From Oceanobacillus jeddahensis (GTDB lineage Bacteria; Bacillota; Bacilli; Bacillales; Amphibacillaceae), in the NCBI RefSeq assembly GCF_000750635.1, contig NZ_CCDM010000001.1, forward strand, positions 248,001 through 312,000: a stretch of 64,000 nt of DNA. Direction: 5' to 3'. Positions 44,394 through 52,803 of the stretch are shown here, one piece after another (position 1 is the first letter of the stretch; every line of letters begins with the position of its first letter). The notes beneath the pieces were generated by a model, which saw nothing but the letters and a program-made list of their open reading frames with translations, was not told where the DNA came from and ran no database searches. Position numbers and translations under genes: made by a program.

Positions 44394-45113
44394 ATGAAAG
44401 TGGACCGACAAGAGGTCATTTTACAAATTTTAAATGAAGAGCAAAAGGTGATTGCTAGCGAATTAAGCACACGTTTAAATGTTTCAGAAGATACAATTCG
44501 GAGAGATTTGCGAGAGCTTAATCAAAAAGGGTTTCTGAAACGTGTTCATAGTGGAGCAGTGAAGATAGGTCCCCCTGTAACAGATTTTAATCAACGTATT
44601 GATGCCAACTTAGCAGAAAAAATTGCTTTAGCTAAACGAGGCGTTCAACTTATTAAACCTGGGACAGTATTACTTATTGATGGTGGTACAACAAATTATG
44701 AATTGGTTAAGCAAATACCTAAGGAACTTGATTGTACGATTATTACTAATAATGTTCCTTTACTAACGCTTCTTAAAGACTACCCCAAAATTAAAGTGAT
44801 TGCGTTAGGTGGAGAGCTTTATAAGCCATCTCTAGTGATGATTGGGGCAAAAACGAATAATGAATTAAATGTATATCGCCCAGATCTTTACTTTATGGGT
44901 GTAGCAAATTTTGATGATGAAATAGGAATTAGTACAGCAATTGCTGACGAATGTACTACTAAGCAAAAAATGTTACATGTCTCAGCAGAGACTGTTTGCT
45001 TAGTTACGCAAGAAAAGTTGGGTACACACAGTAGTTATGTTGTTGCAGAAAAAGAGAAAGTAACAGCAATAATTACAAAAGATACAGATATGACTGATCT
45101 GAAAGTAAATTAA
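44394..45113 (+). CDS. DeoR family transcriptional regulator (module 1)
   Basis: This 239-residue regulator has an N-terminal helix-turn-helix (KVIASELSTRLNVSEDTIRR) and a sensor domain (LLIDGGTTNYELVKQIP; TIITNNVPLL). It is closely similar over its whole length to the DeoR protein at 51715: EQKVIAS, RVHSGAVKIGPP and RVHRGALRIGPP correspond. The two regulators are therefore duplicated along with the PTS modules. The ATG follows AGGAGGG. It is cotranscribed with the PTS genes rather than divergent from them, and probably regulates this module. Confidence 0.9.
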   Translation: MKVDRQEVILQILNEEQKVIASELSTRLNVSEDTIRRDLRELNQKGFLKRVHSGAVKIGPPVTDFNQRIDANLAEKIALAKRGVQLIKPGTVLLIDGGTTNYELVKQIPKELDCTIITNNVPLLTLLKDYPKIKVIALGGELYKPSLVMIGAKTNNELNVYRPDLYFMGVANFDDEIGISTAIADECTTKQKMLHVSAETVCLVTQEKLGTHSSYVVAEKEKVTAIITKDTDMTDLKVN

Positions 45114-45132
45114 TAGAATAGGTGATGATAAA

Positions 45133-46287
45133 ATGAGTCAGGTTTTGATAGTAGGAGCGGGAAGATTAGGGAAAGGATTTTTGGGTGAAACCTTCTTTAA
45201 CGCAGGATGGAAAATCGGTTTTTTAGATAATGATCCAAGAGTTACAGAAGAGTTACAGCGAACCGGTACTTTCACAGTAAAAGTACATAGCGCAGATGAT
45301 ATTATTAATAATACGATATCAGGCTACAATGTTTTTGACTGTGATGATAATCATTCTTGCATGGATTTCTTTTTAAATACGGATGTGGTATGTCTTCCTC
45401 TCTACCCAAGCGATTTTGAAGAAGCAGCTTCTTATTTAGCACCTTGTTTTGAAGAGCAAATGAAGAAAGATCCAACAAAAAAGATGACGCTTATTTGTTT
45501 AACTAATAAAAATCATATTATAGAAAAGATTAAAGGATATTTTCTAAATAATTTAAGTTCGGAGGCTGCAAAAGCATGGTTTAAAGAGAATGTAGCTTTT
45601 CGTGATTCTATTGTTCGTCGTTCTACAGATGCACCGACAAATTATTCAACAGATTTAGTAACTACTGCTGTAGCTTCTTTACTTATCCAGTCTCCTGTAT
45701 ATAACCCTATCGATGATGTGCAGTGGCTTGAATTACGAGATAATATAGAAATGTTGAAAGATATCAAAGTGTTTACGATTAATGGACCACATGCTGCAAC
45801 AGCTTATATGGGTTATTTAAGAGGAATGAAAACTATTCCAGAAGCATCTGCAGATCCAATAGTAGGAAATAAAGTGAACGAGATTCATGATCTTATTGTT
45901 AAAGCAGTTATGGAGGAATATCCAATTACGAGAGAAGAATTAAAGGATTTGGAGTACCTTCCAAAAGCTAAAAATGAAATTCCTGATTCTATTCGTCGTG
46001 TTGCCTATGACCCTATCCGTAAACTTGGTAAACAAGATAGATTAATTGGGACAGCGCTTCTTTGCCAAAAACATGGGATTGATTTTGAGCCTCTCGCTTA
46101 TGCAATTGCCTGTGCGTTTTCTTACGATGATCCAAGTGATCTAAATGCAGTAAAATTACAAAAAGAAATTCAAGAAAATGGATTAGCGTCGACCGTAACA
46201 AAGGTTACTGGTCTTCCACAAGATCACCCGATTGCTGCAACTATTCTTCGTTTTAGTAATAATTTGAAGCAAGAATTAAATGTCTGA
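45133..46287 (+). CDS. Mannitol dehydrogenase family protein, divergent MtlD paralog (module 1)
   Basis: This 384-residue NAD-dependent polyol-phosphate dehydrogenase has the nucleotide loop LIVGAGRLGKGFLGE at the N-terminus. The catalytic K/N/H triad of the family is in DIKVFTINGPHAATAY near residue 220. Compared with the canonical MtlD at 49082 it is clearly diverged (GAGRLGKG against GAGNIGRG), so it may act on a different hexitol phosphate. Start ATG 45133 follows AGGTGATG. The product is expected to be a ketose phosphate such as fructose 6-phosphate. Confidence 0.83.
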   Translation: MSQVLIVGAGRLGKGFLGETFFNAGWKIGFLDNDPRVTEELQRTGTFTVKVHSADDIINNTISGYNVFDCDDNHSCMDFFLNTDVVCLPLYPSDFEEAASYLAPCFEEQMKKDPTKKMTLICLTNKNHIIEKIKGYFLNNLSSEAAKAWFKENVAFRDSIVRRSTDAPTNYSTDLVTTAVASLLIQSPVYNPIDDVQWLELRDNIEMLKDIKVFTINGPHAATAYMGYLRGMKTIPEASADPIVGNKVNEIHDLIVKAVMEEYPITREELKDLEYLPKAKNEIPDSIRRVAYDPIRKLGKQDRLIGTALLCQKHGIDFEPLAYAIACAFSYDDPSDLNAVKLQKEIQENGLASTVTKVTGLPQDHPIAATILRFSNNLKQELNV

Positions 46288-46351
46288 AATGATGAAGAAA
46301 TGCAAGCAATGAAAGAAATCACCAGATAATGAAGTAAGGAGGGTAGCTAGA

Positions 46352-46999
46352 ATGGTCAAAGCAATTATCTTTGATATGGATGGAGTTCTAATTGATAGTG
46401 AACCTGTTCAACTGAAGCGATACGATGAATTTTTAAGATACAAAGGAGTATCCCTTCCCAGAAAGGAACTTAATAAAATTGTTGGAGCAAGCTCAAAATT
46501 AACATGGAAAATGCTTGAAGATAGATTTGAAGGCATTTTAACAAGAGATGCTTTTCATCAAGAGCTTACCGATTATCATAATGGAAATGATATGGACTTT
46601 AGTACATTGTTAAATGAAGGGGCTACAGAGATCTTGTCTTGGTTAAATAGTCAAAATTATTCTGTAGCATTAGCTTCATCTGCTAATATTAATAAAATCA
46701 ATCAGGTAATAAACCAATGCGGTTTAGATGATTTTTTTGAAGTTGTACTAAGTGGAGATATGTTTAATGAATCAAAACCCAACCCGGAAATCTATTTAAC
46801 AGCTGCTGAAAAGTTAAATATGGCTCCAGAGGAATGTCTTGTTATAGAAGACTCTGTTTATGGAATAACAGCAGCGAAAGCAGCAGGAATGTATACAGTT
46901 GCGAAAGAAGAATTACGTTTTGATTTCGATCAATCAAAAGCAGATCGGGTAGTCATTGATTTATTTGAAATTAAGCAGGTCGTTGAAAGTATCAAGTAA
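46352..46999 (+). CDS. HAD superfamily phosphatase/phosphoglucomutase-like protein
   Basis: This 215-residue protein is a subfamily IA HAD enzyme. Motif I is FDMDGVLIDSEPVQ, the cap follows, motif II is ALASSANINKI, the Lys is in NESKPNPEIY and motif III is VIEDSVYGITAAKAAG. Members include beta-phosphoglucomutase and hexitol-phosphate or deoxyglucose-phosphate phosphatases. Being last in a hexitol PTS operon, it may remove phosphate from excess polyol phosphate. The start ATG has AAGGAGGG in front. Confidence 0.82.
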   Translation: MVKAIIFDMDGVLIDSEPVQLKRYDEFLRYKGVSLPRKELNKIVGASSKLTWKMLEDRFEGILTRDAFHQELTDYHNGNDMDFSTLLNEGATEILSWLNSQNYSVALASSANINKINQVINQCGLDDFFEVVLSGDMFNESKPNPEIYLTAAEKLNMAPEECLVIEDSVYGITAAKAAGMYTVAKEELRFDFDQSKADRVVIDLFEIKQVVESIK

Positions 47000-47133
47000 A
47001 ATTGATGAGGATTGGGAAAAGAAGGATCGTGTGATGCATAGAAAAAATCAGAATGAGTTTAGGACGCATATTGAATTACATGTAAAAAGGATTTATATAG
47101 AAGATACCAGCATATAGTTCATCACAATTTGAA

Positions 47134-47167
47134 AAAGGGAGTAAAATCAGATGATTCTACTCCCTTT
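47134..47167. terminator. Bidirectional terminator between the two hexitol modules
   Basis: AAAGGGAGTA at 47134-47143 and TACTCCCTTT at 47158-47167 form a perfect 10-bp stem, flanked by A-rich and T-rich sequence. It lies between the convergent HAD and EIICB genes. Confidence 0.75.
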
Positions 47168-47170
47168 ATT

Positions 47171-48640
47171 CTAAGATTTAGCTTTCTTTTGAATAACTTC
47201 TTCTATAAGTTCGTCAATAATAGGATCTTGGAGGTAGCTGTTTAACGATATAATTCGTGTATTTGGATGTGCCTGTTTTGTTCTTCCTACTAAGTCTTTA
47301 TGAACAACAATTACTTCGCTGTCCTGAGGAGCATCTTCAATACGATAGTGTTTAACTTCTACATCAGTGATTCCGGCTTTTTGCAATTTACGCCTGAATG
47401 TTGTTGCTCCCATAGCACTGCTGCCCATACCAGCATCGCATGCAAACGATATTTTCTTGAATGGTAAATTGTTGTTTGCGTTTTCATTGTCAGATGCCAA
47501 AGAATCCTCTTTTTGAGTGGAAAGGTTTTTTCCTTCTGTTTTCATTGCTTTCGATTTCTCAATAGATGTTTGTAAATCATCATCGTCGTTATTTGCTTTG
47601 CCTGATTTTAAGATGAAAGAGGTTACTAAGAAAGATACAATGGTAGCAACCACTACACCGGCGATTACTCCGATGAAATTCCCCCTTGGCGTCAATGCCA
47701 TGTAAGAAATAATGGAACCAGGACTTGGCCCTGCAACTAAACCGGCATCAAATAGTTGGAAAGTAATAATACCGGATACACCACCTAAAATCATTGCAAT
47801 AATCGTTAATGGTCTCATAAGTACGTATGGAAAGTACATTTCATGAATACCACCTATAAAGTGAATGATGATTGCTCCAGGAGCAGTACGTCTCGCTGTT
47901 TTTGCACCGAATAATGTAAAAGCTAATAGCAAACCAAGACCAGGTCCAGGATTGGAAGCTACCATGAAGTAAATAGATTTACCAACTTCTAAACTTTGCT
48001 GCATTCCTAAAGGATAGTAGATACCTTGATCAATCACATTATTTAAGAATAAGACTTTTGCCGGTTCATTAATGATCGACAGTAATGGTAATAAGCCAGT
48101 AGATACTAAGGCTTCAACAGATACTGTTACTAGGTTATTCAGTACTTGAATAACTGGACCAATGAATAGATAACCTAGAATCATTAAAATGAAACCAACA
48201 ATGCCAATGGAGAAATTATTAATCACCATTTCAAATCCTGCAGGCATTCTATTTTCAAGAAGCTTATCTATTTTCTTCATGAGCCAGCCACCTAAAGGAC
48301 CAATTACCATAGCCCCTAAAAACATGGCGATATCTGAACCAATAATAACGCCCATTGTACCAATTGCACCTAATACACCGCCACGATGTCCGCCAATCAT
48401 ACGTCCACCGGTATAAGCTAATAGTAGTGGCAGCAAGTAAGTAATGGTTGGATCTACTAATTCATTTAAATTTTCATTGGGTAACCAGCCTGTTGGAATG
48501 AACAGTGCTGTAGCGAGTCCCCAAGCAATAAAAGCTCCAATATTAGGTAACACCATGTTTGTTAAAAAACCACCAAATGCTTGCACTTTAGCTCTTAGTG
48601 AAACTTTATTTTTGCTCTCTGTATTCTCCATATCAGCCAT
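47171..48640 (-). CDS. PTS mannitol-type EIICB component (module 2)
   Basis: This 489-residue paralog of the 42385 protein has the EIIC domain (NMVLPNIGAFIAWGLATALF; GGRMIGGHRGGVLGAIG) and an EIIB domain with Cys in FACDAGMGSSAMGATT near residue 403. No EIIA is fused; a separate gene precedes it. The ATG has AGGAGG upstream and the gene lies five bases after the EIIA gene. It is the last gene of the minus-strand operon. Mannitol is the likely substrate because a canonical MtlD is in the same operon. Confidence 0.9.
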   Translation of the reverse strand: MADMENTESKNKVSLRAKVQAFGGFLTNMVLPNIGAFIAWGLATALFIPTGWLPNENLNELVDPTITYLLPLLLAYTGGRMIGGHRGGVLGAIGTMGVIIGSDIAMFLGAMVIGPLGGWLMKKIDKLLENRMPAGFEMVINNFSIGIVGFILMILGYLFIGPVIQVLNNLVTVSVEALVSTGLLPLLSIINEPAKVLFLNNVIDQGIYYPLGMQQSLEVGKSIYFMVASNPGPGLGLLLAFTLFGAKTARRTAPGAIIIHFIGGIHEMYFPYVLMRPLTIIAMILGGVSGIITFQLFDAGLVAGPSPGSIISYMALTPRGNFIGVIAGVVVATIVSFLVTSFILKSGKANNDDDDLQTSIEKSKAMKTEGKNLSTQKEDSLASDNENANNNLPFKKISFACDAGMGSSAMGATTFRRKLQKAGITDVEVKHYRIEDAPQDSEVIVVHKDLVGRTKQAHPNTRIISLNSYLQDPIIDELIEEVIQKKAKS

Positions 48641-48645
48641 CCTCC

Positions 48646-49080
48646 TTAAATAGCATCCAAAATATTCAATACTTCTGAAGCAGTTTTTGCCTGCTTCAGT
48701 TCTTCTACTTTATCAGGGTCGCTTAACACTTCACCTAATTCTGCTAGAATATCTAAATGTCCATCGCTTGTTTCTGAAGCTAAGGCGAAAAATAGATAGA
48801 CAGGGCTTTCTTCTGGAAATTGCACAGGTTCTTCTAATTTAAGGAAACTGATACCTGTTTTCATAGCTCCGTATTCATGTCTAGCATGAGGAATAGCCAC
48901 TTCCGGAATAATAATGATGTAGTTCCCGTTGTCGATCACATTTTGGATCATTGCATCTACATATCTAGGCTCTACTGTCCCGTTTTCTAGTAAAGGCTGT
49001 GCAGATTCTCTAATGCCTTGTTTCCAATCGGAAACATTAGGTAAAAAATGAATATTATTTTCTAGATATTCTTTTAACAT
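48646..49080 (-). CDS. PTS EIIA component, type 2 (UlaC/MtlF-like, module 2)
   Basis: This 144-residue phosphocarrier has the active histidine in VAIPHARHEYGAM near residue 63. The preceding segment NYIIIIPEVAIPHAR resembles ascorbate-type (UlaC) EIIA proteins more than MtlF, so the two modules use EIIAs of different subgroups. ATG 49080 is chosen because GGAGGAGATATAAC sits in front; a longer reading to 49161 overlaps mtlD. One base separates it from mtlD. Confidence 0.83.
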   Translation of the reverse strand: MLKEYLENNIHFLPNVSDWKQGIRESAQPLLENGTVEPRYVDAMIQNVIDNGNYIIIIPEVAIPHARHEYGAMKTGISFLKLEEPVQFPEESPVYLFFALASETSDGHLDILAELGEVLSDPDKVEELKQAKTASEVLNILDAI

Positions 49081-49081
49081 G

Positions 49082-50254
49082 TTATATCTCCTCCAAAAAA
49101 ATATTTTCTCGATTATGATGGATAGCGTAATAAATCTCAGATAGTTCTTGAGCTTGAGCATCGGAAACTTGTGATACTTTTTTCACTGTATCGATAATTC
49201 CTTGTTCAGAAATCATGTTTTGAATTTCAATAGCTTCCTTGTCATTTTTGTCTTGGTAGCAGTAAGCGGCTGCGGCAATACGTTTTCCTTTATCATTTTC
49301 AAGGTTTAATTCATCTAACTTTTTAATAGGAAAAATCAGACGATCAAAAGGACCTAGCTTACGTTTAGGAGATCTTCCTACACGGTGTACATCATCAGAT
49401 AAAGCTGTGTTACCTTGACGTGCAATCGTTTCATCTACAAAACTTTTTAGCTCACATTCATTCATCTGATATTCTGTAACAAAGTAAGCGATATTCTGAT
49501 CTAAAAATTGCCTAACTAGACGGTTTATTCTTTGGTCCTTAACCGATTCTTGTACAGTATGATAATGAAAAAAAGATCCGAGATACGCAAAAGCTGCATG
49601 ACAAGCGTTTACCAAAAATAGTTTTCTCTCAATATAGGGCTTCATATTAGAAACCATCTTTACATTTTTCAAAGAATAGTTTGCATTGGGATCAAGTTTG
49701 TTTTTCTCAATGATCCATTCGTAATAGGGCTCTACAATAGCGATTTGCTTCCCATTGGTTTCTTTAGAAAGAGCCTGCCGATCAATGGAAGTGTTTGCAA
49801 AATATGCAGTTTCCTCAATTACGTCCCATTCTAATGGATCACATATCTTTTTGATTTCTTCTCTAAGTAAATCACTGGCGTTAATCATATTTTCATTGGC
49901 TAAAATATTTATTGTTTTTTTCTTGCCTGCTCTTTTTATTAACCCTTTTTTGATAATTGGAGAAATATGAACGAGGTTATGTGCTCCGACAGAAGTAGTA
50001 ATAATGTCTCCTTCATCAATTAATTCAATGACTTTGTCAGCCTCTTTTAAGCTATGCAAAGCAGATACATTGTCTATATAAATTTGTGTTTGATTACTAT
50101 CTAATAACTCAATGTTATATCCTTTATCTTGATTTAATTGATCAATAATTGTGTTATTTGTATCAATAAATATCAGTTCAAAGTTATTGTCATGTAATAC
50201 TTGTCCGATGAAACCTCTACCGATATTTCCTGCTCCAAAATGAATTGCTTTCAT
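49082..50254 (-). CDS. mtlD: Mannitol-1-phosphate 5-dehydrogenase (module 2)
   Basis: This 390-residue NAD-dependent enzyme converts mannitol 1-phosphate to fructose 6-phosphate. The N-terminus MKAIHFGAGNIGRGFIGQ is the canonical MtlD motif. The catalytic Lys, Asn and His are in ERKLFLVNACHAAFAYLG near residue 215. The gene lies between a SIS-domain gene and the EIIA gene. Its presence is the best clue that module 2 handles mannitol. Confidence 0.93.
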   Translation of the reverse strand: MKAIHFGAGNIGRGFIGQVLHDNNFELIFIDTNNTIIDQLNQDKGYNIELLDSNQTQIYIDNVSALHSLKEADKVIELIDEGDIITTSVGAHNLVHISPIIKKGLIKRAGKKKTINILANENMINASDLLREEIKKICDPLEWDVIEETAYFANTSIDRQALSKETNGKQIAIVEPYYEWIIEKNKLDPNANYSLKNVKMVSNMKPYIERKLFLVNACHAAFAYLGSFFHYHTVQESVKDQRINRLVRQFLDQNIAYFVTEYQMNECELKSFVDETIARQGNTALSDDVHRVGRSPKRKLGPFDRLIFPIKKLDELNLENDKGKRIAAAAYCYQDKNDKEAIEIQNMISEQGIIDTVKKVSQVSDAQAQELSEIYYAIHHNRENIFLEEI

Positions 50255-50264
50255 TATTTTTCAC

Positions 50265-50822
50265 CTACTCTAAATTGGCATGATATTCCCATAGTTGACT
50301 CATGTCTATATCTTCATTTTCAATCAGTATTAACGCGATGGTATCTCCCAAAAGTAATAAACATTGTTCAAATAAGCTCGTCATCGGCTGAATAGAAGCG
50401 ATTTCATTTGAGAAATTCAGTTTTGTCTGAACTGGTATACGAATAAAATAATCCGTTACTTCTTTCATAGAGCTGTTCGGATTAGAACCGATATGGGCAA
50501 CTTTTGCATGGAAAGCTTTTGCTTTTTTTGCAATTGCAAGTGGGAAAGCACTTTCGCCGCTGCCGGAGCCAACAATTAATAAATCATTTTCTGTGATTGC
50601 CGGCTCTGTTATTTCTCCCACAACTACTGTGTCAATACCAAGGTGGGCTAATCGTTTCGCAATGGACTGGAGAGATAATAGCACGCGCCCTACACCTACA
50701 AAGAAAACTCTGTCTGCTTTTTTAATCTGCTCTATTAGTACCTCTGTTTCATCTGTTGATATAGAATCTAATGTCCTACTAATTTCATTGATTATTTTTT
50801 GTTCGGTTACCGTGAAATTCAT
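50265..50822 (-). CDS. SIS domain protein, 6-phospho-3-hexuloisomerase-like
   Basis: This 185-residue protein is a single SIS domain without a DNA-binding part: ADRVFFVGVGRVLLSLQ near residue 35 and LLIVGSGSGESAFP near 83. The length and layout match HxlB-type hexuloisomerases, which interconvert hexulose 6-phosphates and fructose 6-phosphate. Together with the epimerase next to it, it could feed an uncommon hexulose phosphate into glycolysis. The exact substrate is inferred. The ATG has AGGAGG upstream. Confidence 0.8.
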   Translation of the reverse strand: MNFTVTEQKIINEISRTLDSISTDETEVLIEQIKKADRVFFVGVGRVLLSLQSIAKRLAHLGIDTVVVGEITEPAITENDLLIVGSGSGESAFPLAIAKKAKAFHAKVAHIGSNPNSSMKEVTDYFIRIPVQTKLNFSNEIASIQPMTSLFEQCLLLLGDTIALILIENEDIDMSQLWEYHANLE

Positions 50823-50841
50823 GGTATTTTTTCCTCCTTAT

Positions 50842-51528
50842 TTATGCCTGACCTTTTTTTATTGCATCTAACACAGACTGTTGATTTTGTTCTATAGAAT
50901 TTCCTTTGATAAATAAACTGGTGCTGCCTAAGACTAGATCATCTGCTCCTGCTTTTACTAATTCAGGAATGGTCGTTAATGAAACACGGCCATCAACTTG
51001 AATAGATGTATGAAGGGATCGACCTGCAATCGTTTCTTTTAAATCCTTAATTTTTTTCATGGCGTAAGGCACTTGTTTTTCCCCTTTATTTGTAGCGAAT
51101 CCAGGATTAATCAGCATTAAACAAACCATATCTAAAGATTCTAAAGTGTAATCTAGTACAGAAATAGACGTGGCGGGGTTTAATGCAACTGCTGCTTTTG
51201 CTCCAGACTCTTTAATTAAATTAATATAGCGGTCTGTATGAAGGCTGGTTTCGTAATGAAAAGTGATGCCTTGTACGCCAATGTTAATCATTTCTTCAAT
51301 GAAATATTCATTGTTGGTCGACATAATATGAACGTCGAAATCCATATCCGTGACCTCTCTCATTCTTTTAATAGTTTCAATACCTAATGGCATACTCGGA
51401 CTGAATTTTCCATCTATTACATCAATATGTACTTTTTCTAGCCCGTTTTGTTCTAATTCTTTTATACTTTGCTCTAAATTAACTAAATCGGCACACATAA
51501 TAGACGGAGATAGAGTAATTTTTTTCAT
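50842..51528 (-). CDS. Ribulose-phosphate/allulose-6-phosphate 3-epimerase family protein
   Basis: This 228-residue TIM-barrel epimerase has the family motifs LSPSIMCADL at the N-terminus, VHIDVIDGKFSPSMPLG near residue 33, FDVHIMS and QVDGRVSLTT. The DxxDG segment reads DGKFSPS where ribulose-phosphate epimerases have DGHFVPN. An allulose-6-phosphate-type specificity is therefore possible. It is the first gene of the minus-strand hexitol operon. The ATG at 51528 follows AAAGGAG by an unusually long 12 bases, which may lower expression. Confidence 0.8.
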   Translation of the reverse strand: MKKITLSPSIMCADLVNLEQSIKELEQNGLEKVHIDVIDGKFSPSMPLGIETIKRMREVTDMDFDVHIMSTNNEYFIEEMINIGVQGITFHYETSLHTDRYINLIKESGAKAAVALNPATSISVLDYTLESLDMVCLMLINPGFATNKGEKQVPYAMKKIKDLKETIAGRSLHTSIQVDGRVSLTTIPELVKAGADDLVLGSTSLFIKGNSIEQNQQSVLDAIKKGQA

Positions 51529-51560
51529 ATATGCATCAAACTCCTTTCATCTTTAGCCCA

Positions 51561-51589
51561 ATTTTATACGCTTGTTATTCGATAGTCAA
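51561..51589 (-). promoter_or_regulatory. SigA-type promoter of the module 2 operon
   Basis: On the minus strand TTGACT (51589-51584) is followed after 17 bases by TAAAAT (51566-51561). It is 33 bases upstream of the epimerase start, in the spacer shared with the divergent DeoR gene. Confidence 0.6.
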
Positions 51590-51617
51590 CACAAACATGC
51601 AAAAATAAATATATAAT

Positions 51618-51649
51618 ATGCAGTTTTATGCGTTTATATGTCGTTTTAT
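51618..51649. promoter_or_regulatory. Three 10-bp-phased direct repeats, candidate DeoR operator
   Basis: ATGCAGTTTT (51618), ATGCGTTTAT (51628) and ATGTCGTTTTAT (51638) follow each other at exactly ten-base steps. They lie upstream of the minus-strand promoter and between it and the DeoR gene. A TATAAT at 51612-51617 just before them may be the -10 box of the DeoR gene. Confidence 0.45.
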
Positions 51650-51714
51650 TTATATATCGTCACTGATTTGTCAAAAAACTGCAGGAATGCTACTATCTTG
51701 ATAGGAGGAGATAA

Positions 51715-52467
51715 ATGATGTTGAAAGAAGAAAGAAAGCAAAGGATTTTAGATATATTAAGTGTAGAACAAAAGGTGATCGCAAGTGATTTAAGTCAGTT
51801 ATTTAATGTATCTGAAGACACGGTAAGGCGTGATTTAAAAGAACTGGATACGCAGGGGCTTTTAAAAAGGGTGCATCGCGGAGCTTTACGAATTGGCCCG
51901 CCAGTTACCGACTTCACTTACCGGCAAACTGTTGAAAAAGATGCAAAGTCAGCTATTGCAGATAAAGCATTACCTTTTCTTAAAGAAGAATCAGTAATTA
52001 TCATTGATGGAAGTACAACAAATTTAACTTTAGTAGAAATGATTCCTCAGGATTTTAGAGCAACAATTATTACAAACAGTCCCCCGATAGCAGTTGCCTT
52101 ATCGCAACACCGGAATATTGAGGTAATTAATTTAGGAGGGATTTTTTATAAACGCTCAATGATTAATGTTGGTGTGGAAACATATCAATCGTTAAGTAAA
52201 ATGCGAGCAGACCTATATATAATGGGAATTTATAATATCGATATTGAATCAGGCATAAGTGTGCCAACTATGCAGGAGGCAGAAATAAAAAACCGTATGA
52301 TTGATGTTTCTACGGAAGTGTTATCGATGTTAACGAAAGATAAGTTTGGTACAGTCAGTAAGCATATTGTAAGCTCCATTGAAAATATTAGTTATCTTAT
52401 CTCAGATCAGATTACAGAACAAATCCGTCGGGATTATAGTAAGGAAAAGGTGTTGTTAATTGATTGA
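51715..52467 (+). CDS. DeoR family transcriptional regulator (module 2)
   Basis: This 250-residue regulator has the helix-turn-helix KVIASDLSQLFNVSEDTVRR and the sensor domain IIIDGSTTNLTLVEMIP. It is a paralog of the 44394 protein over the full length. Here it is divergent from the operon it probably controls (47171-51528), whereas the paralog sits inside its operon. AGGAGGAG precedes a double ATG (51715 and 51718); the first is taken. A terminator follows at 52549. Confidence 0.9.
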   Translation: MMLKEERKQRILDILSVEQKVIASDLSQLFNVSEDTVRRDLKELDTQGLLKRVHRGALRIGPPVTDFTYRQTVEKDAKSAIADKALPFLKEESVIIIDGSTTNLTLVEMIPQDFRATIITNSPPIAVALSQHRNIEVINLGGIFYKRSMINVGVETYQSLSKMRADLYIMGIYNIDIESGISVPTMQEAEIKNRMIDVSTEVLSMLTKDKFGTVSKHIVSSIENISYLISDQITEQIRRDYSKEKVLLID

Positions 52468-52548
52468 ACATGAATATTTTTAAGTATCGAAATGTGAGTC
52501 ACCTTTTTCTATTTGAATTTAATTCTGTAGTGAAACAAAAAATTCTTG

Positions 52549-52591
52549 AAATAGCTTCTATCTTTTTAAAAGATTAGGGGGCTATTTTTTT
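52549..52591 (+). terminator. Terminator of the module 2 DeoR gene
   Basis: AAATAGC at 52549-52555 pairs with GCTATTT at 52581-52587. Additional G-U pairs lie above the stem, and a run of seven Ts closes it. The remainder of the 336-base gap holds the promoter and operator of the next operon. Confidence 0.7.
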
Positions 52592-52727
52592 ATGGATTTG
52601 CTTAATACACTTCTATGAATAGTCTATGGTAGCTGATATTCAAGTATTTAATGAATTTCAATACAGTACAAGATTATTTATTCGAATGTGTCAAAAAAAT
52701 AAAGAATCAAAAAATTAAATGAAAGGG

Positions 52728-52756
52728 TTTACAAAACTAAATGTAATACTTATAAT
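52728..52756 (+). promoter_or_regulatory. SigA-type promoter of the deoxyribose/ribose operon
   Basis: TTTACA at 52728-52733, a 17-base spacer and TATAAT at 52751-52756 form a near-consensus promoter. The expected transcript start falls at about 52763, exactly where the repeat array begins. Confidence 0.8.
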
Positions 52757-52762
52757 AAATAT

Positions 52763-52792
52763 ACGTACATAGACGTACATAAAAGTACAAGG
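52763..52792 (+). promoter_or_regulatory. Operator of three 10-bp direct repeats
   Basis: ACGTACATAG, ACGTACATAA and AAGTACAAGG follow one another without gap from 52763 to 52792. They share the core GTACA at ten-base spacing, so bound proteins would lie on the same face of the helix. The array covers the start of transcription and ends at the ribosome site of the first gene. The GntR regulator encoded at 57576 is the obvious candidate ligand. Confidence 0.6.
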
Positions 52793-52803
52793 AGGTATAC
52801 AAA

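Noticed and set aside
49081..49161. N-terminal extension of the module 2 EIIA
   Set aside because: It overlaps mtlD and lacks a ribosome site, while ATG 49080 has GGAGGAG in front.
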